DNA of 64,000 nt from Angiostrongylus vasorum (Eukaryota > Nematoda > Chromadorea > Rhabditida > Metastrongylidae), in NCBI GenBank assembly GCA_018806985.1, contig JADANN010000386.1, positions 372,001-436,000 on the forward strand. The letters run 5' to 3'. The position numbers were made by a program, and so were the translations under genes. Below, one piece after another: positions 23,413-52,560 of this stretch. Each line of letters starts with the position of its first letter. Positions within the stretch are counted from its first letter, which is position 1. A model generated the notes under the pieces. That model had not been told where the DNA came from, did not search any database, and was given only the letters and a program-made list of their open reading frames with translations.

Positions 23413-23639
23413 ACGTTTCCGAAACAACGCGCTCATGTAGATGTTCATGGACTTTCTTCCATACGAGTATCTCAATTCATCCACAATTACCGCACACGGC
23501 ACCCACACGAATATGCACAGAAACAGACAGACATCATTTCTAATCGTATTTTTGAACATGAGGACAATTTTAGAAAAGTACTGAAGTACGCATTTGGATT
23601 TTTGTATCCATACATCCATTTCCATGTCCATACACTGTG

Positions 23640-23645
23640 AATTGC

Positions 23646-23688
<43 letters not shown>

Positions 23689-23690
23689 AT
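23640..23690. repeat. (TA)n microsatellite
   Basis: About 45 bp of TA dinucleotides with single interruptions. Tyr/Ile-rich ORFs across it are artefacts. Confidence 0.95.
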
Positions 23691-23852
23691 GTATGTGTGT
23701 ATACAAATGTATATACATATATACATCGTGTCACATTTGCATAGGTATACACAATGTAGCTTTTTTCCTGGATTGTTTTCTCATTTTCGGTTCCTTTTTA
23801 TGTTCTTCATTTTATTTGTGTTTTTTTTCCGCCGTTTCAATTCATCGTGCAG

Positions 23853-24043
23853 TACGTAACGATGTGAATGAGCGTAGTTCAAGTGGATCATGTTCGCAAA
23901 CGGTACTGTCCATTCCGGATACGGTAGGACATTCCACAGTACGGGCTGTACTCAGTGCATGTGGTGGTGGTTATGATCCATATTATCGGTACGAAAATGC
24001 AAAGCAGTACAGATTCTATAACAGACTTCCGTCCCGTACAGCA
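23853..24043 (+). CDS. Candidate exon, possibly an hpk-1 5' exon
   Basis: Follows a good acceptor (TTCATCGTGCAG) and stays open with a protein-like composition, including CSQTVLSIPDTVGHSTV and GGGYDPYYRYENAKQYRFYN. No family recognised with certainty; the QTVLSIPDTVGHSTV stretch loosely recalls the N-terminal region of HIPKs. A donor at 24044 (CCC|GTACAG) would be phase-compatible with the exon at 35829; another GTACGA donor at 23989 would not. Both the end and the identity are uncertain. Confidence 0.3.
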
Positions 24044-24715
24044 CGAATTCCTTTCTATTCAGTCACTGATGTTTTCCACGTGTTGGATTTCTCTTTGATT
24101 TCTAACTTTTACTCCGATTGATTGCCACTTCATGACATACCTACCGTATACTCTGAAATTTTATTCATCTCTCATATAAAAATATCATCGAAACAATCTC
24201 ATGCTTAGACGATCCAAGCGCAGAAGAATCTCTGCAGTCTTTCATTTCGTTATCTCGTATCTCATAGATTTCTACAAAGCAGTTAGCTTCCCTGAATTTT
24301 TCCTCGATGTTGTTTATTTATATTTTGCCTTTTTAAATCCAGTTTGACTCCTAAATTTTTGTCGTATGGAGGACCTTCAAGCAGTTTTGCGACGCAAATT
24401 TCTAATGATCGCGGTCAATGAACTGTCACGATGACCTGATTTAACATTGACTTGCAGACTATCGATCGACTGTAGGTGAATCGATACGGTGGCGGGCTTA
24501 GCCTTGCTGCGTTCTGTTAACCATTTCGAACCATCACGTACGATCCTGGTGGTTTCGAAATATTCCTTTCCTTAAGGTTTACAGTTGTTTTCCAGTGACG
24601 TTAGATATATCGTAATGTTTTTATCATATTTTAGTCGTAGAAATCATTACTGTCCCGATTTCCACCTACTAGTGCTAACTGTTTATTTACTGGCTGTTTT
24701 TTTTTCATGATCGGG

Positions 24716-25340
24716 CATGATATGAGGTAGAACCACAAGAATGCTGACATGTGAGAACTCGGAACCTCAGTTGTGCTTCGAACCCGCGTATACCGTTAGC
24801 AGGGGCTAAACTGCCATAATTGCTGGTAGCAGCTATACTTTCTTAATACCTGATACTTAATACTTGAATGGCCCGTCCTCACTGGTTGTGCGGGCCTCAG
24901 AATAATCTCCATTTTTCGGAGATTTGCTGGTTAAGCCATTGCGGTTCCCTGGAATCCCGAGGTCACCCTGGCCGAACTCTGCCCCAGTCTTCACCACCAC
25001 AGGCAGTCGCAGCCCGTGTGGATCAGAGGGAGATTTGCCACTATGCGACTTTGTTACCAGGACGATAGTGGATCCTGGTATTGGTTTACTCTTAGCTAGG
25101 CTTCTTGATGGAAACTCCGGACTCCTCAGCACTCAGAGACCTTGTTGCCAGGGGGATGAATCCCCCGCTGTACATCGCAGCCCGACACCCAGGAACACCT
25201 CCCAGCCACGATAAGGCTTTAAATCGTTGAGAGGGTAGCAGCTATAGAGGGGTATAGGTTGGTGTGGTAGATAGCACGTAAACACCGATAACGGTAATCG
25301 CAAGTTCGAAGGCCACCTGAGGTTCCGCGTTTCGCTCATA
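24716..25340. repeat. Family D inverted pair split by a family C insertion
   Basis: A D arm on the minus strand (24716-24837) and a D arm on the plus strand (25250-25340, GGTTGGTGTGGTAGATAGC) flank a family C element. The two D arms together form an inverted dimer like those at 4.2 and 17.8 kb, later split. Confidence 0.7.
24838..25233 (-). repeat. Family C copy with exact 13-bp target duplication
   Basis: Full-length antisense copy flanked by GGTAGCAGCTATA at 24825-24837 and 25234-25246. Its tail reads (AATACTTG/GATACTTA), i.e. AAGTATN repeats in sense. Confidence 0.93.
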
Positions 25341-25349
25341 TGTAAGCAT

Positions 25350-26770
25350 TCTTGTCGTTGTACTTCTCTTTGTTAAGTTATTAGACTTTGTATTGGCATT
25401 AGATGGATGAGTTCATGATTTATGTATAGTTGGTTATAATTCAACGTGCTTGTGTTTTAGCCAGCGCAATCACCTTATCATGAAAGACATCGTCAGTCCA
25501 GAGTCAAAAAAAGCGCAGTAAGACCGTAAGTTGTAGATTTGACAGTTTATGACATTATTTTTTGACGAACCTCCTTTTTTTTAAATATTGATGGACGTTG
25601 AATTAACCGATACGATTAAAGACCTTAGGAACAGAAGCTGCGTTTGACGGGAACACATTCAGCGCTGAAGTTTCGCGCTTAGCACTCTTTCTTGATAAGT
25701 TGGCATTTTCCTAAAGCAACGGGGGGCACTATTTTTTAGTGATGTGGTGAACAAGTTCTCTATGACAAAAGCAATAACCTTTTCTGTCTTTTTCGGCATT
25801 TGATTATTGATAAAAGCGACTATGCGAATCATGACAACTGTTTCCAAGTAGAAGTATATGGATTTATCCCATCATAACCGTTAAAAGAAATGTTTTTCGG
25901 CTACAGAAGTAATTTTTATGGTTTTATTTCTCTTATTTAAAAGAAATTAGACTGCGTTCAACCGGATGTGTCGGTGGGAAGTCTGTGCTCTCTTGCAATG
26001 CCTGATATGTATATTTTTTTTTGTAGATTCTAAAATAGTCGCCTTAATAAGTGACGTACTATTAGTGTCATCACGAAGGCATTGTTTTTTGGCCATACTT
26101 CTTCTTTGGTAACTGTTGACTATGTTGACATTATCAGTAGTCATCAGTTGAATTCATTAAACGGTCGTTTCCTCATTCAAGTAGTTTATCTTCAAGATTT
26201 TCATCTTCAGACATTTTGAAGGTTTATTCCTAAACGATGTACCTTTAGAATTAGGAAACATCTGGAGCGCTGTAGCGATACATCCAAAGGAAAATGTTTA
26301 CTCATTGATTGTTGCACGTTGGAACTCATTCAAAAAATTAGAACGCTAATAAACTAATCTACAATACTTGTGAAAAGCTGCGTTCATACCTTCAGTAAGC
26401 TTAGCTAGATCGTAGTATGAGAACGTTTCTGTGCTATAAAGGCGTATTTTATTGACAGTGGCTTCTTGTAAAATAATAGTAATTCCACTAAGATGAATTG
26501 GTAAACGTTAAGTTTATGTTTTATCCGCTTTTAAAATCTTCTGTTGGGTATAACTTAGGCTGTGTAAGTGAAAACGAGCTAAAAAATTAACGTTGTTGGT
26601 CTTGCACAAGAAGAATATATTTGTAGTGAACACTTTCTTTTCTTCAGAATTGCATAGATCTCAGCCTGTATTTGACTTGGTGACGGGATGAATCCTGTTT
26701 TTGGATGTTACTAAGCACAAGTGTTAAGTAAGTTTAAACATTATTAGCGTTATTATTATAAGTATTATTA
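25350..26770. other. AT-rich stretch without recognised gene
   Basis: Apart from the 57-nt candidate exon, I see only AT-rich sequence with no recognisable coding or repeat structure. Confidence 0.4.
25461..25517 (+). CDS. Candidate 57-nt exon, identity unknown
   Basis: Framed by a strong acceptor (TTGTGTTTTAG) and a good donor (GCGCA|GTAAGA). One frame reads PAQSPYHERHRQSRVKKSA. It could be an hpk-1 5' exon, but the phase does not join simply to my preferred reading of the 35829 exon. May be chance. Confidence 0.22.
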
Positions 26771-26776
26771 TATCAC

Positions 26777-27155
26777 TCCTTGGATACTTGGACGGCCAGC
26801 CTTCTTTGGTTGTGCGAACCTCAGCACAACTTCCATTTTTTCGGAGATTTGCTGGTTTAGCCGTTGTGGTACCCTGGAGTCTCGAGGACCGCCTGGCCAA
26901 GAGCTGCCCCAGGTCTTCACCACCACAGGCAGTTACCGCCTTTGTGGATCAGAGGGAGATTTGTCACTGTGTGACTAGTTTGATACGAGGACAGTGTTGG
27001 ATCCTGGTATTGGTTTACTCTTAGGTGGGCTTCATGATAGAAACATCGAACTCAGCTTGAGTGACCCTGCCGGGGGATGAATCCACCCGCTGTACATCAC
27101 AGCTCGACGCGCAGGAACACCTCCCAGCTGAAGCGGTAAACCGTTTGGAGGTATT
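26777..27155 (-). repeat. Family C copy
   Basis: Antisense full-length copy from the tail side (GGATACTTGGACGGCC) to CTGAAGCGGTAAACCGTTTG. Confidence 0.88.
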
Positions 27156-27258
27156 ACATAACGGTATTTTCATTTTGGTTATTAGTGTTGTTAGTTTCAC
27201 TAGCACTGCTATCAGTTCTTATTAGTATTATTAGTACTATAGCTAAATATTGGTCGAT

Positions 27259-27958
27259 TGGAGAAGCAGTAACGTAGTGGTTAGTGATGCGTACCATCAG
27301 GAAGCAGAGTTCTGGTCTCGACTCCCAGTCCATTTGTGAGCGCTAGTTTGGCTGTCCCTAGGATTGCAAGGAGAATCTACTTGACCAGCATTCTACGACA
27401 TTCATTAAGGAATATGAAATCCTTTAGTAGCAGGCGAAATACTTACCCGAATCCTTGGACAGCCCGTCTTTACTGGTCGTGCTAGGCCCAGCATGTTCTT
27501 TATTTTTTCGGAGTTTTGCTGATTTAGCCATTGTGATTCGCTGGAGTTCCGACGTCAGCCTGGCCAAAGTCTGCCCCAGGTCGTCACCACCACAGGCAGT
27601 CGGAGCCCTTGTGGATCAGAGGGAGATTTGCCACCATGCGACTAGTTTGGTACCAGGACGGTGTTAGATCCTGGTGTCGGTTTACTCATAGCTAAGTTTC
27701 CCGATGGAAACGCTAAACTTCTTAGCTTAGGAGACCTTGTTGGGGGATGAATCCCCCTGCTGTATATCGCAGCCCAACACCCAGGAATACCTCCCAGCCA
27801 CGATGAGGCGGTAAACTTCGGAGGAGTAGTCGAAATAACACGTGAGATGTTCGAAAACCATTGTGGACGGTGAGATGAATTCGAGCAAAACGTATCGAAG
27901 ACAGATAGTGCTGGGACCAACACAACAGATGTGATGGCGGGTTATGTAAAAAAAAGAT
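27259..27958 (+). repeat. Family B SINE interrupted by a family C copy
   Basis: B head and body at 27259-27441 (GTAACGTAGTGGTTAGTGAT, TCTGGTCTCGACTCC) resume at 27831-27958 (AATAACACGTGAGATG ... GTGCTGGGACCAACACAAC, A-rich tail). The interrupted sequence is continuous when compared with the intact copies at 22440 and 29449. Confidence 0.9.
27442..27830 (-). repeat. Family C copy nested in family B
   Basis: Antisense full-length copy bounded by a 7-bp duplication CGAAATA (27435-27441 and 27831-27837), showing that C was active after this B copy inserted. Confidence 0.92.
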
Positions 27959-27959
27959 A

Positions 27960-29440
27960 AGTAAGTGTTTAGATTTGATCTATGTGGGACAACTATGACC
28001 GCGTCTATAAAATGTTCTGCATCAAATTTTAATCCTTTTCCTACTTGTTGAAGCAACATATCCTTTTTGAATGTTTGAATTTGTGAATGTTGTTGCCATA
28101 CGAATGATCATGTGCGTGTACAGTGCTACATATCACCTACCTTCTTGATTTAATATATTTTGTATTCACGTGAACTACAAATGGGCAACTTTACTATCTA
28201 TGTTGACGTTTTGAAGACTTAATCCATACCTATGTTTTGCATTTAGAAATCCCGACCATATTCTGTCAGAAACCCGCTGTCTCAGTTTTTTGCAACCGTC
28301 TTTTTTTCCGGAATTTTCAACACATAAGATATGTCAAGCCATTATTGGAGGCTATAACGTCTTATCCTATTTTTTATTGATCAGTGATATTTAGAAACAC
28401 TTACTAGCAGAACGGTAGAACAAAAGCTGAACAGTCTCAGTAGGCGTCTTGTTCTTCTTTCGTTCAAAAAATTAACTCCTCACTTGTAAACGCTTACTAC
28501 AACATGAAATCTTCTTATGACAAAACTTACATCCCATTGAGCAGTAACAGTCCGTAGGATTGTTTGAGTTTGTTAATGCTTTTGTCTACCCTTACTTTCT
28601 ATCTACCTGGGAACTGTACGTGCACATTTGTGGACTGTTCACTATGACATGCAACTTTCATTGTTCTTCTTTCGAGTTGATGAATTATGCTTATTAGATG
28701 TTTTTTTCTTGCTACCTTCTAGAATTTTTGGATGTGCAGGATTCGCGAAACCACCTCATTTCTTTTCCCAGGCTCTTCAGTTTGCAAGCTTTATCGATTT
28801 TCATATTTTTTTTTCTTTTTTGTTGTTACTATTCGCAACAATGGAGAGAACTTCTGAATCGTCAATCTACACCTTGGATTATGTGAAAGATGAGAGAATC
28901 GATAGGAATGATGTAATGGAATATTTGTGCTTGAGAACTGATTTGCTGAAGGCAGTTGTTGTGGTTGCTTTCCACAGCGGGAGTGAGTGGTGGTATCTTA
29001 CAGTGACTGTGGTGGTACAACTCTAATTTGGTCACTTTAGGTATTAAATCCTCCACACAGAGTAGTAAAAGTGAACTGTAGAGACTTTTGATAGTTTGGA
29101 AGTAGATTTCTTAAAATTTCACTATTCAGCTGATATCTCTGATTTGTTATATGCCACGGAAATGTCTGCTCAGTTCACACTGCTTTTTTTGTTTTCGTTT
29201 TTTTGTTTGTTCGTATGATATTTCCAGAGTTTTCCAACTCGAAAATGTCGCTCTTTGTGCGACTAATGACAATAGACAGAATTTATAACAAAGTCGACCG
29301 CATCCCATTTCCTCCGTCATCAAAGTGCCTGTACAAAGTGGCATCAGGATTCATTAGGTAGGAACGTGACCAGCCAGTCATCTTAGGGAAAATTTTCTCA
29401 GTGGGGTGCTTTTTTCATATTGGAACTAGTTGGTGTTCGC
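27960..29440. other. AT-rich stretch without recognised gene
   Basis: Longest ORF is 132 codons, low-complexity and Phe/Leu-rich, without splice support or family resemblance. No repeat recognised. Confidence 0.4.
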
Positions 29441-29448
29441 AACTGATT

Positions 29449-29765
29449 GGCACTCTTCGTAGCCAAGTGGTTAGTGATGGAGTCCACCAGCAAGCAAGAT
29501 TCTGATTCGATCCCATGTCCAGCGCTCTCTCCCACTCCGCGTAGGAACGCCTTAGCTTGGATATCTTCAAGTCTGCAAGGAGAATCGGCTCGACTAGCAA
29601 TCTACAACATTCATAAAATGGACGAAATCCTCAGGCAACAGTTGAAATAACACGCGAAATGTCTAAAGACCACTGTGGACGATGAATGAGAGGAAAACGA
29701 ATCGAATGCAAGAAATACTGGGATCCGTACAGTAGCAGTAAGGACGGATCCTGTAAAAATGTGGT
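29449..29765 (+). repeat. Family B SINE copy
   Basis: Head CGTAGCCAAGTGGTTAGTGA with box-B-like TCTGATTCGATCCC, body GGCTCGACTAGCAATCTAC, end ATACTGGGATCCGTACAGTA and a short A-rich tail. Confidence 0.85.
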
Positions 29766-30134
29766 GCAGAAAAGAACTTTTTAGACGTCAAAATGGCAAC
29801 ATTAGAGCCGTTTTCGATATAAAAACGGGCTAGAAATTACAGTATTCTCTTCACGTGTAGTTTTCTTCTTGGAAACAATAGCTGTTTCAGATGCTCTTCT
29901 CCACTTCTTTCCTTTATGTGTATTTCAAAAGTGCAATCTGGTTTTGAACGTAAGACTGATGTTTCATAGTTTTATAGTCGTATTTATTTATGAAAAACTT
30001 GTACTTTTTTTTAATCCTTATCCTTCCTAAAATTCCTTACCAAAAAAGTTCGATGATCTCAAGTTTGAAATTGACGAAGAATTCCAACTGAGAAACGTTT
30101 TGAAGTTTTTTATATCAAAATCACTTTAATTCGA

Positions 30135-30765
30135 AAGACCGACTCTCATTTAACCTCGGCATAAACGATAATACGGTCTTTGTTTAAGCTAGCGCGAGGT
30201 TGGTATCTTTTCTTTCTTAAAGACGATGACTGACGTTTCGATGGTTTCGTTTACAACGGAGCCTAGACGTATTATCCCCTACCATATTTTGCTCTTCAGT
30301 TGATAGTTCCCATTTCGACTGAAAACCTGATTTAAGAATTAGTCCAGAACGTTGCCTATTAAGGAAAGCCCACCGTTTAACTCCTTAAATAGAGCGCGGT
30401 TACCCATCTGTTGTTCACACACTGTGAGCATTGAGCTTCACTCGGATCAGGAAATCAATCTGAGATGAGACACCATATCCCATTGATTTTGTGGTCTGAA
30501 TGAAGTTCATTGCTCATAATGCGTGTGCAGTTGACTGTTGAACTTATCCAATTAAACGAGTTCAAAGGTAGCCTTTCTATTATAGCTAAATTTTTTTGAT
30601 TGGTTTTTGAATTAGGTTTTTATTGGAGTTAGGAAATAGCAACCGATTAATGAATTATGATATGGTAGAGTACGTCAAGCCTCTGAGCAAAGAAAATTCA
30701 CCGAAATGTCACAGCCGTCGTATTTGGAAAAAGAAGGTGCCAACACCGCGCTAGCTTTAGCGAAA
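30135..30765. mobile_element. Foldback element E3 with two inverted hammerhead-like motifs
   Basis: Arms at 30184-30218 and 30724-30761 share GCTAGCGCGAGGTTGG / its complement. Hammerhead-like motifs lie just inside both arms: minus strand 30228-30263 (ending GAAAC-GTC-AGTC) and plus strand 30677-30716 (CTGAGCA ... GAAAT-GTC). The outer AAAGACCGACTCTC matches the outer edge of E1. No ORF. Confidence 0.65.
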
Positions 30766-30789
30766 AAACAGTTCATAAGAGATTGTTGA

Positions 30790-31525
30790 AAGACACTTTG
30801 TTATGAAGTATTTTTTTTCAGTTTATTGAACTTGCTCATCAAGAGCGAAAATCGTGCCCCACTTGCGGACTGTCGAGTTTTTTTTTCGATATCCACTCAC
30901 TTATATCACATGTAGTATACAGTGGTAGTGTATTTTGCTCTGCGTTGACATTGCTAGTCACGTTAACAGTACACGGGCTTGGCAGCGGGCTTCCTATTTG
31001 TGTTCAGAGGTGATCACGGTCGTCAACCTTTGCTGAGTAAATAGTACCGCTTTCATGTCATTATTGGTGAAATGTAATAGTTGGATCCTAATAATCCTGA
31101 GCACATATGTAATTGCATGCATTAAATTTCTGTTCACACGTGGCAATAAGTGATTTGGTTTTTCTACTTTAATCCAGTATATTGCGGCTAGTAATGAGTT
31201 TTATTAACTGAGGGTGAACTGTTAGAGTTTACACATCCTTTTGACAAAATAGAGCATTACCTTTCCTACCAGGGTGAAAATCCACTTTTGTTCTTGGTTC
31301 CCATGGATCGTTTCTTTTCTATGTCGACGAGGCTCGCATTTTGAGCAGCGGAGCAGGATTTAATAAAACAGGACACGATGATGTCCACGAATACGTCACC
31401 GATTGGGTCGTTGTAGAGCGTGCGTTTAAAGATTTCAAAAAAAAAAAAAATGTTGCAGTGGTTTTTTTTAACTTGTGATTAGGAACACTAAAATAAAAGC
31501 AATGTTTTAGAAAGACTATATAACC
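30790..31525. other. Unassigned AT-rich sequence
   Basis: No gene, RNA or repeat recognised. Confidence 0.4.
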
Positions 31526-31530
31526 ATTTG

Positions 31531-31797
31531 GGGCGTGGGGCTGTGGTTAGAGGTTACCTGTGATAAACAGATCATTGGTTGGACCCGGCGTGCAGGGCTT
31601 ACCACGCCTTCGGTTCCACAGAGTGGTACTAGATTTGTCTAGAAGGATAAGAAGGCGGGCTAGATACATCGCTAGGCCACCGCAATTTACTGTGTTGGCC
31701 AAGATATGCATTCAACCACATCAAACGATGCTTACTGAAGTCGAATCCATGGCACATACTTCTGAGGTTGATCAACGCTGAAAGCTTTATCCTTTAG
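31531..31797 (+). repeat. Family A SINE copy
   Basis: Head GGCGTGGGGCTGTGGTTAGA, body with CCACGCC and GATATGCATTCAACC, tail CTTTATCCTTTA. Diverged head. Confidence 0.82.
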
Positions 31798-32034
31798 CTT
31801 TATATAACTATTTTAAGTTTTAGAGTGAAGCCTCTTCTATAAGCGTGTGAACTTAGCAACTCTTCCAATACACAGTCATCGAAATTTCTTTTGTTAGTCG
31901 TCGAAAAAGTCCTGCGGTTTGATATGTTTAGAAGACTAGCATTCTGTATGGCTTCTTTAAGGTAATATTTTCGTACTGTTCTTTTATCTTTTAGCTTTAA
32001 ACAGTGTACATCTATATCACCTGTCGTCCCATTC

Positions 32035-34556
<2,522 letters not shown>

Positions 34557-34622
34557 GAACACAAGAAGTGCTGGGATCCACACAGTGGATATGGTGACGG
34601 GTCATTTAAAATGTAAAAAAAA
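34557..34622 (+). repeat. Family B SINE 3' end fragment
   Basis: GTGCTGGGATCCACACAGTG plus A-rich tail, abutting the 5'-truncated end of the RTE copy. Confidence 0.65.
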
Positions 34623-34624
34623 AT

Positions 34625-35828
34625 AACTGGTAGTTTACTCATTAACAAATTGTGGTTTTCTCGGGATGATGGTGAGTTTTCACTTCCTGACTTAAGGAGT
34701 CATCCATAACGCATGTCGTACAACATAGAGCATGTCACTCCCGTTGCTAATGAACTTCACCTTTCAAACGAGCCAATCCTGTAGAACGTCACTTGTTTGT
34801 ATAAGAAATTAACATTGTGTTAAATAGATTAGAGAGCAATTCAGAAAATCTCGAGTTTAACCGTCAAGTCCACATAGTTTGATCATCTTGCTAAAAAGAA
34901 TTTGTAATGAGCATTCCAATTCCACTCTTATTGTTAATGAAAAGATAGTAGACGTATATTGAAGGTGAACTAACTTTTAATTATTCAACAAAGTGTTTAG
35001 ACCATGCACGAAAGTTGTTAAAACTTTCAACGTGCATAAATTTGTGAAGGAAGCAGTACTTAGCAGAAAATGGAGCACGGTTATCATGTAAATGGTTGTA
35101 TCGATTATGATTTTCTATACTGCTGCAAACTAATGGTGGATCTTATTCACAGTGTTCGATGGAATTTTTCACAACCAAGCATGATATGTGCGATGTTCTT
35201 ATAAACAACTCCCCACTGCAATTTTTTGCTATTGCCGAAGTATCAAGCTATTTGCTACAGATGACTAGCTGTGACAAACTACCAAGAAACATAAGACCAA
35301 AGCGAATATCTGAGCATTTAAGAATAAATAATAATCCATTATTCGCCATCATTTTACGTGCTGTTTTTAACGTTTCGAGTCAATTTATAGTCACTGGATC
35401 GACGTAGGATATTAGGCTAACGTTTCGACACCCTCGTCGTCTTTAGCGCCGGAATGATTCGAGTGGATTGTCGACAGCCACTCATTCTTCCAATGTGGTT
35501 CTTCGTGATCGCATCGAGTCGAGTCCAGTGGATCACCACTCGAATGAAATAACTTCAGTTAGGGAAGACCGTTTCTACAGGACGTTTGTTCATAGTCTGA
35601 TTGTCCGTTAATAATGAACTGTTTTCCTCCAAATAAGCTATTGTGCAGCAGTCGGTATTAGACAGTTTATACATAGTGTGCCATTGTAAATCGATTTGCG
35701 TTTGACTTTCGTGTGAATGCTCAATGTCTAATCGAATCTTAGCAGTCTTTGCTTTTGTTGCTGTTTCTTTATGTTCTATATCAAATCCTGTGATTTAATT
35801 AGTTCACCAAGTTCCACACTTTCTTTAG
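34625..35828. other. Upstream region of hpk-1, no exon recognised
   Basis: AT-rich. A motif at 35417-35453 (minus strand, ending GTGTCGAAACGTTAGCC) recalls the hammerhead-like motif of the foldback elements but is a poor match. No promoter element can be pointed to. Confidence 0.35.
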
Positions 35829-50916
<15,088 letters not shown>

Positions 50917-50919
50917 GGT

Positions 50920-51995
50920 AGTTCCTGTGAGCGATTTCTTTTTCTGTCGAATAGAATCTATAGAATATAGATAAAGCACACACGAAAAGTGTAAATAATG
51001 CATCCTAGAGGTAAATAACAGTCGATAACTCAAATAAGAATTAGCGAGTTAAGTTTGAACTAGTTTCATAATTCCCGGTGTAAAAGCGATATTTTAGTTC
51101 TGGTGGTGTCAGATAAGCGTGACAAGGTTCTCAAATAAGCGAGTAGTGGTTCCTCATGAGTTCACGTGGTCGAAATTCACTGATTGTTTTGATGTATATA
51201 ATAATATGATATGTTGTAATATTGTTTTCTGCGCCAGTGTCGCTCATTCACTGTAAAAAGAAGTGTTCTCTTTAACGTAATATTTCGAAGGGTCGTAATT
51301 GTTGACGTTCTTTTATTACTTTATTGATTGTGTAAAGCATCTTTCTTCTCATTTGTTTCTTTTTTTTTTCTTTCTCTATACATATATCACTTTTCTGTCC
51401 GTTGTAATATTCATTCAAATTTTTCGGTTGTAGTAATATATAACACTACAGCAATAGCATGTAGCAGTTTTCAAACTACATAGATTCTCTTCCTCATATA
51501 TAGTTTACGTATCATCGTTATTCCTTCAAAAGGTGTCATCCAGACTAATCCTTGAAGTCATTTTTTCCTTTTCATTAGCTCCTCGTATCATACGAGTTAA
51601 CGTATTGATGTTATTTGTTATAAATGGGTGGTAAATCGTGTCCTAGGTGATTCAGTCTCTTTAATTCTTTTTTCTTTTCTCCTTGTCATCACGTGTATTA
51701 CTATTTCGTTAACAGAAGGCGTCATACAGAGGTGTATAGTTAGCGACTGCTTCATTTGTTATCTTTTTTTTCCCTCTCTTTTCTTTTTTCCTGAAGATTG
51801 CATGTGGTAGATCTGGGTATGATTATGTGTATTACTCACAATGTCATGCTGTGTTGATGTTATAGTGGTGGTGATTTTTGACGTAATAAAACTTGTTCCC
51901 CATTTTCGAAGATGTTGTGAGAGATTCCCACTACGCTTGTGAGATTTTCGAGGACTTCGGATTGGTGGAATTTGAGTAGTTTGCATATCAGATAT
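50920..51995. other. hpk-1 3' UTR and intergenic sequence
   Basis: T-rich sequence. No AATAAA close to the hpk-1 stop; AATATA near 50964 and AATAAA at 51885-51890 are the only candidate poly(A) signals seen. No gene or repeat recognised. Confidence 0.4.
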
Positions 51996-51996
51996 T

Positions 51997-52274
51997 GGCG
52001 CGTGTAGCGCAGTGGTCCGAGGCGCCCTGAAAAACACATGGGACCAAACCCGAGGCCCGTGGCCCATGGCTCACCAAGCCCTCGATCCTTCCGGAGTCGG
52101 CAGATTGGTGTCAGACCCTGTCTGGGAGGAAAGCGCCACTGGCTGGATATATCGGTAGACCACTGCGAGTTATTGTAAATCCCAGATATGCATCTAGTGA
52201 CCTCCAACGTTGCTTAATGATGTCGAGTGAAAGGTGCATCCCTCAGGGATTGATCAAAGTTGAGAGCTTTATCT
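51997..52274 (+). repeat. Family A SINE copy
   Basis: Head GGCGCGTGTAGCGCAGTGG, full body and GAGAGCTTTATC end. Confidence 0.9.
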
Positions 52275-52341
52275 TTCTAATCCTTTGCCCATCAGACCAT
52301 AAATGCAAAGGTAATATGATTGTAACTGTACTGATATCTAG

Positions 52342-52560
52342 GCGGAGGCTCTGTCACTTTCGTTTGTTGGCAGTACTGCCGGTGCGCAGTCAGATGCTGC
52401 TCAGGATCAACCAGACGCCATCTGCTTCGGGTAGGAAGCATGTTGTGCCCACGTGACAACTGGGCGAGTCGGCCGTCATGTGGGCATGCGGGCGTGGCGG
52501 TCGCGTCGCGTATCGATTCGATGCGGTGGCGTACGACGTGATGTTTGTGCCGTCGTGGAG
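52342..52560. other. GC-rich patch with a candidate exon
   Basis: Follows an acceptor-like GATATCTAG; one plus-strand frame reads AEALSLSFVGSTAGAQSDAA and ends at TAG 52432-52434, another is open to 52456. It may be an alternative last exon of hpk-1 or part of a promoter for the downstream gene. Phase does not join cleanly to the last hpk-1 exon, so no CDS is called. Confidence 0.35.

Noticed and set aside
23030..23543. Overlapping ORFs of 96-168 codons on both strands
   Set aside because: Expected from high G+C (few stop codons); no frame shows motifs or consistent splice sites.
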